Source: Planktothrix serta PCC 8927 (GTDB taxonomy: Bacteria > Cyanobacteriota > Cyanobacteriia > Cyanobacteriales > Microcoleaceae). From it: 64,000 nt of DNA. The DNA lies in the NCBI RefSeq assembly GCF_900010725.2, contig NZ_LR734829.1:1-64000 (forward strand), in the 5' to 3' direction. Below are positions 1 to 8,266 of the stretch, in pieces. The notes below the pieces were generated by a model. The model saw only the letters and a list, made by a program, of their open reading frames with translations. It ran no database searches and was not told the DNA's origin. Every line of letters starts with the position of its first letter. Position 1 is the first letter of the stretch. Both the position numbers and the translations under genes were made by a program.

Positions 1-141
1 AGGGAACAGGGAACAGGGAACAGGGAACAGGGAATAGGGAATAGGGAATAGGGAATAGGGAATAGGGAATAGGGGGGAAAAGAAAATAGGGAATAAGGGA
101 TAGAAAAAAGTGATTAGCCAACATTTAAGAACTTCATATTA
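1..141 (-). repeat. Heptamer-repeat MITE, copy A (cut by window edge)
   Basis: Positions 1-74 are tandem AGGGAAC and then AGGGAAT heptamers. They run into a unique tail that ends with an inverted-repeat terminus at about 121-138 (complement TATGAAGTTCTTAAAT) and a TTA at 139-141 that fits a 3-bp target duplication. The tail (about 75-138) is the reverse complement of the left half of the element at 31269-31418, with about 22 bp missing in the middle. Its other end lies outside the window. This is a short non-coding mobile repeat carrying a cyanobacterial STRR-type heptamer array. Confidence 0.75.
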
Positions 142-237
142 AATATAGAACTCAAAAACTTATACGGAATGGAGAGTCCATTCGGTGAAATAATCTTACT
201 GTATTAGGTCTATCTCTTTGATTGTTAACTCAATAAT

Positions 238-2547
238 ATGAACAGTTCACAACCTATTTTTTTAGATATCACCCAACATTGGGCGCGTCCTTTTATTCAA
301 CGTTTGCAAGCTCAAGGTTTCATTAATGGGTTTAAGGATAACACATTTCGCCCGGATCAAAATTTAACTCGTGCGGAATTTGCAACGCTTTTACAGGCGA
401 CATTTCCCACATCTGCTAAACGTCAATATGTTCAATTTAGTGATGTTTCGAGGGATTTTTGGGCTGCAAAAGCAATTCAAACGGCTTATGAATCTGGATT
501 TATTTCGGGGTTCCCTGATGGACGGTTTTACCCTCAAAATCCCGTCACGCGCTTACAAGTTTTATTAGCGTTAGTTTCGGGTTTAAACTTAGCCAAAGGT
601 GAGCATTTAAACTTAGAAGATATTTATACTGATGCGGATCAAATTCCTAATTATGCGACTCAAGCAATTATTACAGCAACTCGTTCTCAATGGGTTGTGA
701 ATTATCCTAATCCTGAAGCGTTTAATCCTAATTTAACCGCAACACGAGGAGAAGTTGCTGCGATTATTTATCAAGCTTTAGTCCTGCTTAAAAAAGCTGA
801 TCCGATCATTTGTCAATATATTGTAGAATTATCTAAACGGGGAATTATTCGCACAGGAACCCACCTGTCTGTCAATGGGCGAAAATGGAAGTTACCTTGG
901 AGTCAATGGAGTTCAGGAATTGCTACAAATACGGGAATTAGTGACAAAGGAATCATGCAAGTTTTAGGGATAAATCCCTTAAATACGACGGAGGAAAGCC
1001 AGCAAGCTGTGAGTTGGTTTTCTGCAAATTCTTATAACCTCCCAACAACTTTTGATGCCGAATGTCGCTATTTAAAAATTAATTCGTTGGCGGAATTATC
1101 GGGATGGGATTTAGAGATTGAAGACCAAACTCTTAACGTTATTTCTAAATTGGGAACTGTGCAAACTTTAACCTTTGAAGAACCTGCTAATCGTTCTCAA
1201 ATGACTGTTACTTTAAATCAACCAACTCCTTGGGAACTTTATCAACAAAATACTCAATGGGAAGTCGTTGTAGATGCGATTACGAATCCAACAATTGCTA
1301 AACCCTTCCAAGAACAATCTCAACCTACACCGCCTTCTGACAATTCTGAACAACAAAATGAAGGAGAAACGGGAGGAAATGCCCAAAAACCTGCTCGTCC
1401 GATTGTTAAAATTGCTAATAATCAAACGGTGATTCAAGGAACTTTACCCGATGGTTATGGGGTGAAGGTTTCTAGTCTAAATAATCCGAATCGAATTGTT
1501 ATTGAATTACGCCAGGATGCTTTAATTTCACGCGATATTACTTGGACAAAAGGACTGCGCTGGCGACAACAATATATGACTTTAAATAATAGCCGTTTTC
1601 CGGTTGTTTGGTTAATGCTAACTCCGGGTTCGAGTTTGAATTTACGTCCAATTTGGACAAACCAAACGGGAATGAAGGGAATTGACAGTTTGGCGAAAAC
1701 CGTAGATAATTGTCAATGTTTAGGAGCAATTAATGGTGGCTATTTTAACCGCAATAATCTTTTACCTTTAGGGGCAATTCGGCGGGATAATCAATGGTTT
1801 TCGGGGCCGATTTTAAACCGAGGAGCGATCGCTTGGAATGATTCGGGACAAGTTAAAATTGCTCGTTTAAGTTTAAAAGAAACCTTAATTACTTCATCAG
1901 GACAACGGTTAGATTGTGAATTACTGAATACAGGTTATGTGAAAGCTGGAATTGCTCGATATACTCCTGAATGGGGCGAAAGTTATACCCCTTTAGCGGG
2001 GAATGAAATTATAATTGTTGTGGAAAATAATATCGTTAAACAACAACTTGAACAGACAAATACGACCACTGCCATTGCAATTCCTAAAAATGGTTATTTA
2101 TTAACTTTGCGATCATTTCGGAGTGTTTTAAGTTCGTTTTCTATCGGTACATCTATCACGATAGAATCCCAAACAACACCCTCGGATTTTAATGCTTTTC
2201 CCCATATTTTAGGCGGGGGGCCATTACTATTACAAAATGGACAAGTAGTTGTTGATGCGATCGCCGAAGGGTTTAATATTTGGTTTGCTGATCAGTCTGC
2301 AATTCGTAGCAGTGTCGGGGTTACGGCCAAGGGAGAATGGTTAATTGCCACCGTCCATAACCGTGTGGGGGGTGTCGGTGCTAAATTAACAGAAATGGCG
2401 CTCCTAATGCAGCAATTAGGCGCCACAGATGCGCTAAATTTAGACGGAGGAAGTTCCACCAGTTTAGTCTTAGGAGGTCAACTTTTAAACCGAATTCCCG
2501 ATACTGCCGCCCCCGTTCACAATGGTTTAGGGGTATTTCGCCGATAA
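238..2547 (+). CDS. SLH-domain protein with C-terminal phosphodiester glycosidase (NAGPA/DUF2233) domain
   Basis: 769 aa. Three S-layer homology repeats occupy about residues 5-185, each with the pattern of an aromatic residue, a glycine-phenylalanine turn and a TRAE/TRLQ-type end. An AMIN-like beta segment (about 390-470) follows, around NPNRIVIEL. The C-terminal phosphodiester glycosidase domain (about 475-769) has NGGYF near 500 and the signature ALNLDGGSSTS near 735. The domain is related to the enzyme that uncovers GlcNAc-phosphodiesters, so a role in trimming cell-surface glycans is likely. An in-frame TAA lies just upstream of the ATG, so the start cannot move far. No signal peptide is visible, which is odd for an SLH protein. 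The 374-aa gene at 3554 carries the same catalytic domain. Confidence 0.85.
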   Translation: MNSSQPIFLDITQHWARPFIQRLQAQGFINGFKDNTFRPDQNLTRAEFATLLQATFPTSAKRQYVQFSDVSRDFWAAKAIQTAYESGFISGFPDGRFYPQNPVTRLQVLLALVSGLNLAKGEHLNLEDIYTDADQIPNYATQAIITATRSQWVVNYPNPEAFNPNLTATRGEVAAIIYQALVLLKKADPIICQYIVELSKRGIIRTGTHLSVNGRKWKLPWSQWSSGIATNTGISDKGIMQVLGINPLNTTEESQQAVSWFSANSYNLPTTFDAECRYLKINSLAELSGWDLEIEDQTLNVISKLGTVQTLTFEEPANRSQMTVTLNQPTPWELYQQNTQWEVVVDAITNPTIAKPFQEQSQPTPPSDNSEQQNEGETGGNAQKPARPIVKIANNQTVIQGTLPDGYGVKVSSLNNPNRIVIELRQDALISRDITWTKGLRWRQQYMTLNNSRFPVVWLMLTPGSSLNLRPIWTNQTGMKGIDSLAKTVDNCQCLGAINGGYFNRNNLLPLGAIRRDNQWFSGPILNRGAIAWNDSGQVKIARLSLKETLITSSGQRLDCELLNTGYVKAGIARYTPEWGESYTPLAGNEIIIVVENNIVKQQLEQTNTTTAIAIPKNGYLLTLRSFRSVLSSFSIGTSITIESQTTPSDFNAFPHILGGGPLLLQNGQVVVDAIAEGFNIWFADQSAIRSSVGVTAKGEWLIATVHNRVGGVGAKLTEMALLMQQLGATDALNLDGGSSTSLVLGGQLLNRIPDTAAPVHNGLGVFRR

Positions 2548-2721
2548 AAAATGCTGAGGGAGAGAGGAGTATGTTAAGCTATAGCGCTAATATAGATTGC
2601 AGTTACTATCTCCTCTTTTGTTGATTGAATCACAAACTAGGATCAAAATTTGGAATCGAAAAGATTTTTATTTTCTGATTCTTAATTATAAATGCTAAAT
2701 CCTTAATTGCGGACTCCTGCC

Positions 2722-3549
2722 ATGATAACTCCGGGTGAGTTGAATTACTATTATAAAGTGTTAGATCTTAAGCCTGGTGCCTCCTTAGAATTGGTGGATC
2801 AGGCTTATAAAGACTTGGCATTTATTTGGCATCCCGATCGCATTCCTGAAGACAATCAACGATTAAGAAAAATCGCTGAGGAAAAACTCAAAGAACTTAA
2901 TCAAGCGCGAGAGAAATTGCGCTCTTTATTGCGTCGTTCTTCATCAAATTCAACTCAACGCTCATCAACAGTTCAGCGTTCAGAAGCTTATCCTCGTTCT
3001 TCCTCCAATGGGTCAGGACATTCGACTTCCAACACCCATCAACGAGCCTCTTCTTCCTATCAATCTTCGACCTATCAAAGCCGTGTAAAAACTCCTGAAA
3101 ATGCAACTTTTCAGCGTTCTCCAACTTCTGTTAATTCTCAACCGCAAACACCACCTTCTCCACCACCCCCTCCCCCTAAACCCACAGAATTAAGTGGATT
3201 AAGTTTTAAAGGGGAAGATTTAAAAGAACGGGATTTTTCTAGTCGAAATTTAAGCGGTGCGGACTTAAGTGAAGCTGATTTAAGTGATGCGTTTTTACAT
3301 AAAGTTAACTTAAGTGGTGCTTGTTTGTATAAAGCAAATTTATTTAGAGCTAATTTTTTACAGGCGAATTTAACCTATGCGAATTTACAAGAAGCTAATT
3401 TAATTGGGGCTGATTTAAGTGGGGCTGATTTAAGATGTGCCAATTTAACCGGGGCAAAAGTAGGAATAGGCGATAAAATTATGGTAAAATTAACAGGAGC
3501 TAAATTACAAGGGGCGATTTTACCCGATGGAAGTGTTCATCCTCAATAA
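2722..3549 (+). CDS. J-domain protein with Ser-rich linker and pentapeptide repeats
   Basis: 275 aa from the ATG at 2722; a TTG five codons upstream is possible but less likely. Residues about 1-70 form a DnaJ-type J domain with the HPD tripeptide in FIWHPDRIPED, so it should stimulate an Hsp70 ATPase. A low-complexity Ser/Thr/Gln linker follows (about 75-140), then a proline run (PSPPPPPPKP). The C-terminal half is a pentapeptide-repeat solenoid of A(D/N)LSG units (about 155-270). J-domain/pentapeptide fusions occur in cyanobacteria, but the client is unknown. It converges on the next gene with a gap of only 4 bp. Confidence 0.8.
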   Translation: MITPGELNYYYKVLDLKPGASLELVDQAYKDLAFIWHPDRIPEDNQRLRKIAEEKLKELNQAREKLRSLLRRSSSNSTQRSSTVQRSEAYPRSSSNGSGHSTSNTHQRASSSYQSSTYQSRVKTPENATFQRSPTSVNSQPQTPPSPPPPPPKPTELSGLSFKGEDLKERDFSSRNLSGADLSEADLSDAFLHKVNLSGACLYKANLFRANFLQANLTYANLQEANLIGADLSGADLRCANLTGAKVGIGDKIMVKLTGAKLQGAILPDGSVHPQ

Positions 3550-3553
3550 GAAT

Positions 3554-4627
3554 TTAACTATTAATGGGAATGAGGGGACGTTGACCAGCTTGGAACTGTT
3601 TCCAAGCGGTTTTAAGTTGAGTTGGGGCGGGATAATTGCGATCATAAATCACAATCACATTCGTTAAATTTCGCCCTGGATTAATATACATATCTCCGTG
3701 ATAAGCTAACCCTTCCGACGCACCGCCATCTAAATTCATCGCTTCATAACATCCAATTGTTTTCATGACTTCTGCTTCTTGTTGTAATGTTAAACTCGCT
3801 AAAAAAGAAACTAAAAAGAGTTCTTTTCCGGTTTGAGAAAATCCAATAGCGGTACGATATCCTCGATCTAAAACATGAGGATCATTAAACCCTTCTGTTT
3901 TGGGTGCTAACCAAATTTTACCCTGTTTTATTAATCGAGGGCCACAGGTTAAAGAAAACCAATGTTGATTCCATTCTGGCTTTCCTTCGAGTCTAGTTGT
4001 GATCATTTCCGGTCGATTTCCGGCTTTTAATCCTAACGTTGTCCCAAAATTTTCCCAACGACTATATTTTAAAAATTTGCCTTCCCCAACTATATTTCCC
4101 ATGACTCGTTTTTGAGCATCTTTACTAAAAAAAGTCCCATTAGCAACGACCGCCGCCGGATACCGTTTGACAAAGTTTAAAAAGGATTCATCTCCGAAAG
4201 ATTTTTGACTACTATTCGCTTGAGGTGCGTTATTAGCTAACCCAATGGTTATCAAATTTTCAGGATCAGTTAAATTAATAATGGTTTGATAAAACGGAAT
4301 CCCAAATAATGTTTTTTGAAGAATTTGTACAGGTTGTATCCCGTTTAATAAAACAGCAGAATTGTTAGGACTAGGAGAAGGAGAGTTTGGAATAATCAGG
4401 GGTTGGGGTGTGGGGGTATTGAGAATAGGTGTTTTAACAATTGTAGGAGTAGAAATTGAAGATTGAGGTGTAGGAGGAGTAGTAGCAAATCGTTCTGAAA
4501 AATAGGTTTGTTTGAATTGATTGATCAATTGTAATGTGCGATCGCGGTTTTCAGCAATTGAGAAAAAAGCTTTTAAACCCTTGAAAATTAAGAACCCAAT
4601 TAATAATAAAAAGCTGCGACGTACCAT
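3554..4627 (-). CDS. Phosphodiester glycosidase (NAGPA/DUF2233) family protein, membrane-anchored or secreted
   Basis: 357 aa from the ATG at 4627. This start is chosen because it places a hydrophobic signal or anchor (MVRRSFLLLIGFLIFKG) at the N-terminus and has AAGGG about 10 nt upstream. The open frame begins at 4678 and would add 17 polar residues. A Pro/Thr/Ser-rich stalk (about 45-95) precedes the catalytic domain, which has NGTFFS (about 165), the GPRLIKQGK strand and the end motif EAMNLDGGASEG. The fold matches the C-terminal domain of the SLH protein at 238. The likely role is hydrolysis of a sugar phosphodiester or related bond in the envelope, but the substrate is unknown. Confidence 0.8.
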   Translation of the reverse strand: MVRRSFLLLIGFLIFKGLKAFFSIAENRDRTLQLINQFKQTYFSERFATTPPTPQSSISTPTIVKTPILNTPTPQPLIIPNSPSPSPNNSAVLLNGIQPVQILQKTLFGIPFYQTIINLTDPENLITIGLANNAPQANSSQKSFGDESFLNFVKRYPAAVVANGTFFSKDAQKRVMGNIVGEGKFLKYSRWENFGTTLGLKAGNRPEMITTRLEGKPEWNQHWFSLTCGPRLIKQGKIWLAPKTEGFNDPHVLDRGYRTAIGFSQTGKELFLVSFLASLTLQQEAEVMKTIGCYEAMNLDGGASEGLAYHGDMYINPGRNLTNVIVIYDRNYPAPTQLKTAWKQFQAGQRPLIPINS

Positions 4628-4699
4628 CGTTTGACAACCCTTTTGTTTTTTATAATTTGGCATAATATTTTTTATCAATAGTCATTGTATAATATTCTT

Positions 4700-5401
4700 T
4701 TAACCTAAATAGGCTTGTTTGACTCGTTCATCCATTAATAAATCAGAAGCTTTTCCAGTTAAGGTTAAACAACCCGCTTCTAAAACATAACCTCGATCCG
4801 CAATTTCTAAGGCTAAATGGGCATTTTGCTCCACTAATAAAATCGTAACACCAGATTGATTCAGTTGACGAATAACTGAGAAAATTTCTCGAACAATTTG
4901 GGGGGCTAATCCTAAACTGGGTTCATCTAATAATAATAGCTGAGGACGACTCATGACCGCACGGGCGATCGCTAACATTTGTTGTTCTCCACCGCTTAGA
5001 GTTCCTGCTAATTGATGTTTTCGTTCTGCTAACCGAGGAAAGGTGAGAAATTGTTTTTCAATATCCGCTTTAATTCCTAAGCGATCGCTGCGGGTATAAG
5101 CCCCTAATTCTAAATTCGTTAATATCGTTTGTCGAGATAGTATTCTCCGACCTTCTGGACTTTGGGCGATTCCTCTTTTAACCACTTGATCAGGACGTAA
5201 ATTAGTAATATCTTTTCCTTGATAAATTAGTTTTCCTTGATGGGGATTAATTAAGCGAGAAATCGTTTTTAACGTGGTACTTTTTCCGGCTCCATTGGCT
5301 CCAATTAAGGTGACAATTTCCCCTTGGTTTACCACAATATTAATGTCTTTTAAGGCTTGAATAGAGCCATAATTAACGGATACATTCACTAATTCTAACA
5401 T
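4700..5401 (-). CDS. livF: Branched-chain/neutral amino-acid ABC importer, ATP-binding subunit LivF
   Basis: 233 aa, the normal length for LivF. Walker A is GANGAGKSTTLKT (about 34-46), the ABC signature is LSGGEQQML (about 135), and Walker B is LLLLDEPSLGLAP. It is the last gene of a minus-strand operon running substrate-binding protein, LivH, LivM, LivG, LivF, and is separated from livG by 3 bp. It forms the ATPase dimer with LivG on the cytoplasmic face. Cyanobacterial members of this family (the Nat N-I system) import neutral and hydrophobic amino acids, so the substrate need not be strictly branched-chain. Confidence 0.92.
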   Translation of the reverse strand: MLELVNVSVNYGSIQALKDINIVVNQGEIVTLIGANGAGKSTTLKTISRLINPHQGKLIYQGKDITNLRPDQVVKRGIAQSPEGRRILSRQTILTNLELGAYTRSDRLGIKADIEKQFLTFPRLAERKHQLAGTLSGGEQQMLAIARAVMSRPQLLLLDEPSLGLAPQIVREIFSVIRQLNQSGVTILLVEQNAHLALEIADRGYVLEAGCLTLTGKASDLLMDERVKQAYLG

Positions 5402-5404
5402 AAT

Positions 5405-6184
5405 TTATTCATCTCCTAAATAAGCTTCAATGACCGCAGAATTATTTCTTACTATTTCCGGTTCTCCTAATGCAATGAGTTTACCAAAGTCTAAAACTGC
5501 AATGCGATCGCACAACCCCATGACTAAGGGGACATGATGTTCTATTAAAATTACTGTTAATTGGAATTGTTTCGCAATATGTCGAATTAAATCACTCAAT
5601 TCTTTTTTCTCACTAGGGTTCATCCCCGCCGCTGGTTCATCTAATAATAATAATTTCGGTTCTAAGGCTAACGCACGGGCAATTTCTAAGCGTCTTTGGT
5701 CGCCATAAGCAAAATTACAGGCTTTTTGTTCAGCCCGATCTGCTAATCCCAAAATCGCTAATAATTCCCTAGCTTTTTGATAGTTTTTTTGTTCGATTTG
5801 AACGGCTTGGGGTAAGCCTAAAATCCCTGAAATCAGATTAGATTTGTTGTGAGTATGACGAGCGATCGCAACATTTTCTAAAGCCGATAAATTACCAAAT
5901 AACCGCAGATTTTGAAAAGTTCTGGCTATTCCTTGTTCTGCAATTTGATAAGGTTTTAATTGAGTTATGGGATTATTTTGATAAATTAATGATCCTTTTG
6001 AAGGCGGAATTAACCCAGTAATTAAATTAAATAAAGTTGTTTTTCCGGCTCCATTAGGGCCAATTAAACCAAATATTTCTTGATTTTGAACCGTGAAAGA
6101 CACCTGATCAACGGCTAATAAACCCCCGAAATATCGGGTTAAACCTTGTACCTCTAAAATCGGTTGTACTGTTGATGAACTCAT
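5405..6184 (-). CDS. livG: Branched-chain/neutral amino-acid ABC importer, ATP-binding subunit LivG
   Basis: 259 aa. Walker A is GPNGAGKTTLFNL, the signature is YGDQRRLEIARAL and Walker B is LLLLDEPAAGMNP. The FGGLLAVDQVSF opening and the C-terminal EPEIVRNNSAVIEAYLGDE tail are typical of LivG rather than LivF. It is tightly packed between livM (3 bp upstream) and livF (3 bp downstream), which implies one transcript and translational coupling. Confidence 0.92.
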   Translation of the reverse strand: MSSSTVQPILEVQGLTRYFGGLLAVDQVSFTVQNQEIFGLIGPNGAGKTTLFNLITGLIPPSKGSLIYQNNPITQLKPYQIAEQGIARTFQNLRLFGNLSALENVAIARHTHNKSNLISGILGLPQAVQIEQKNYQKARELLAILGLADRAEQKACNFAYGDQRRLEIARALALEPKLLLLDEPAAGMNPSEKKELSDLIRHIAKQFQLTVILIEHHVPLVMGLCDRIAVLDFGKLIALGEPEIVRNNSAVIEAYLGDE

Positions 6185-6187
6185 CGG

Positions 6188-7150
6188 TTAACCTTTAATA
6201 GATTGTTTTTTCAAAATTCCTCGAAAAGGATTATTTCGAGAAATTTTATTTAATAATTCAGGAGTAATTAAGCCTTGAGGATAGAAAATTGATCCTAAAA
6301 CCAATAACACCCCAAAAATAATTAAACGACCATCTCGCAGAAATTGAGCTAACCATAAGGGTAAACTGCTTATTCCTCCCATTCCCCGTAAAACTTCAGG
6401 TAAGGCGGTCAAAATAATTCCTCCTAAAACTGGCCCCCAAAAGGTTCTTGATCCTCCAATTAAGACAAAAGCTAAATAAATAATACTACTATCAAAGGTT
6501 CCTTGACGAGCATTCCAAGTATTGAGAAAATGGGCGCTAATCGTTCCCACTAATCCGGCTAAAATTGCCCCCAAAGTAAAGGATAATACTTTATAATAAG
6601 TGGGGTTAACTCCCATTGAATCGGCGGCTAATTCATCTTCTCGAATCGCACTAAAAGCTCGTCCCGCTTTAATTTTTTCTAAGCGATATAAGAAGACCAT
6701 GCTTAGAATTAATAAGGGAATCGCAACCCATAAATATTCCAGAGAAGTTGTAAAGGGTTGAGGAATTCCAAAGATACCTACAGCCCCGCCTGTTATTTCT
6801 AAATTCAAGGCTAAAACCCTTAAAATTTCTACAAAAGCAATGGTTGAAATTGCTAAATAAATTCCCCGTAATCTCAACACTGGAATGCCTAATCCTACAG
6901 CTAAAATAGCAGAAATTAGGGCAGTTATTAGCAGTTCTAAAAATAGAAAATGCCAGGGAAAAATCGGCCCTGTAAATTTAAACACTTGCGTTGATAAAAT
7001 CGCGGCAATATAACCACCTAACGCATAAAATCCAGGGGTTGCTAAGGAGAGTTGACCCGCCATTAAAGGTAAATAAACAGACAACCCCAAAACCGATCCA
7101 AAGAGCATGGAAACGATTAAAAAACCATAGGTGTTAAAAAAATTAATCAT
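6188..7150 (-). CDS. livM: Branched-chain/neutral amino-acid ABC importer, permease LivM
   Basis: 320 aa, with about eight to ten hydrophobic segments spread over the whole length. The family segment ELAADSMGVNPTYYKVLSFTLGA is present about two thirds along; it forms the cytoplasmic coupling loop that contacts the ATPase. The Ala/Gly-rich AGQLSLATPGFYALGGYIAA stretch near residue 35 is also typical. It is 9 bp downstream of livH in the same operon and should form the membrane channel with it. Confidence 0.9.
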   Translation of the reverse strand: MINFFNTYGFLIVSMLFGSVLGLSVYLPLMAGQLSLATPGFYALGGYIAAILSTQVFKFTGPIFPWHFLFLELLITALISAILAVGLGIPVLRLRGIYLAISTIAFVEILRVLALNLEITGGAVGIFGIPQPFTTSLEYLWVAIPLLILSMVFLYRLEKIKAGRAFSAIREDELAADSMGVNPTYYKVLSFTLGAILAGLVGTISAHFLNTWNARQGTFDSSIIYLAFVLIGGSRTFWGPVLGGIILTALPEVLRGMGGISSLPLWLAQFLRDGRLIIFGVLLVLGSIFYPQGLITPELLNKISRNNPFRGILKKQSIKG

Positions 7151-7159
7151 GAATTGTAA

Positions 7160-8110
7160 TTATACCTTTTGAATGCGTTTACGTCCGAATAATCCTTGGG
7201 GTCGAACTAATAGCATAATAAATAGAATAGCAAAAGCGATCGCTTCTCGATAACCGGAAAAATCCGACGGAACAAAAGCTTCTGCTAATCCTAATAATAA
7301 CCCCCCAATCACCGATCCGGGAATACTCCCTAACCCCCCTAAAACAATCACCCCTAACCCTTTTAACCCAAAACCAATCCCAAAATATGGCCCCGCAATA
7401 CTAACACTAGAACCCACTAAAGTTCCTGCTAATCCTGCTAAGACACCACTCACAAAAAACGTTAATACAATAAATTGTTCGGTGTTAATTCCTAATAAAC
7501 TAGCGGTAACTTCATCTTCTGCGACTGCTTGTAAAGCTTTCCCAAGTTTTGTACTATTAACAAAATAAGTTAATAACCCAACGATAACCGCACAAACTGA
7601 AAAAATAATCACTTGTACGGTTCTAATCATAATCGGTCGAGTCGCTGTCCCAAAATTAATTGCTGCGGGGATATTGCCATAAATATTATCAGGAAAGGTG
7701 TAAATTTCTGCCCCAACTAAATATTGAATTACGTTGACAATAACGACCGCAGCCCCTAAACTAGAAACGAGGGTTAATAAAGGATCAGCCCCTCTAACTC
7801 TTAACGGTTTAAAGGCTAATCGTTCTAAGATAACAGATGCTAATCCTGCTAGAATACTGCCTAAAATTAAGGCTAAAAAAAACGGCAATTGAAAGGGTAA
7901 TTTTCCATTTGCTAATAATCCATTAAACCCAAAAACACCCCCGGATAATATATAGGTAAAATAAGCTCCTAGGGTAAAAATAGCCCCATGAGCAAAATTA
8001 ATCACCCCTAAAATTGAAAAAACCAGAGTATACCCTAAAGCAAAAATAGCGTAAACACTACCAATGGATAAACCATTTAAAAAAGATTGCAGAAAAAAAT
8101 TAAAATCCAT
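7160..8110 (-). CDS. livH: Branched-chain/neutral amino-acid ABC importer, permease LivH
   Basis: 316 aa from the ATG at 8110. The open frame extends four codons to a TTG at 8122, which is a poorer start. Motifs include SIGSVYAIFALGYTLVFSIL near the N-terminus, NFAHGAIFTLGAY, and EDEVTASLLGINTEQFI, the EAA-like coupling loop. About eight transmembrane stretches are visible. It is separated from the upstream binding-protein gene by a 156-bp block of hairpins (8152-8251), unlike the 3-9 bp gaps inside the rest of the operon. Confidence 0.9.
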   Translation of the reverse strand: MDFNFFLQSFLNGLSIGSVYAIFALGYTLVFSILGVINFAHGAIFTLGAYFTYILSGGVFGFNGLLANGKLPFQLPFFLALILGSILAGLASVILERLAFKPLRVRGADPLLTLVSSLGAAVVIVNVIQYLVGAEIYTFPDNIYGNIPAAINFGTATRPIMIRTVQVIIFSVCAVIVGLLTYFVNSTKLGKALQAVAEDEVTASLLGINTEQFIVLTFFVSGVLAGLAGTLVGSSVSIAGPYFGIGFGLKGLGVIVLGGLGSIPGSVIGGLLLGLAEAFVPSDFSGYREAIAFAILFIMLLVRPQGLFGRKRIQKV

Positions 8111-8151
8111 AATTATTATCAATATAAGGTTTTTTCTTCTCTCATCTCTCG

Positions 8152-8251
8152 TTGCTAGGTTCTACCTAGCAATGTCTTATTACAGGCTCCGCCTGCTATT
8201 TTCACTGGAGGCAGAGCCTCCTTAATTGTGTTCCCTGGTAGAACCAGGGGA
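8152..8251. repeat. Four tandem short-loop hairpins between binding-protein and permease genes
   Basis: Four consecutive perfect stems with 3-nt loops: TTGCTAGGT/ACCTAGCAA (8152-8172), CAGGC/GCCTG (8183-8195), GGAGGC/GCCTCC (8207-8221) and CCCTGGT/ACCAGGG (8233-8249). The same sequence family recurs at about 13087-13160, and a fragment lies near 10895-10918, so it is a dispersed palindromic repeat. Its place between a binding-protein gene and its permease genes suggests transcript stabilisation or attenuation that favours the binding protein, as known for REP elements in some transporter operons. Confidence 0.7.
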
Positions 8252-8266
8252 ACCAGAAGATAGGGA

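Noticed and set aside
1-74. CRISPR-like array at the window start
   Set aside because: The repeats are contiguous 7-bp units without spacers; they are an STRR-type tandem heptamer array inside a MITE.
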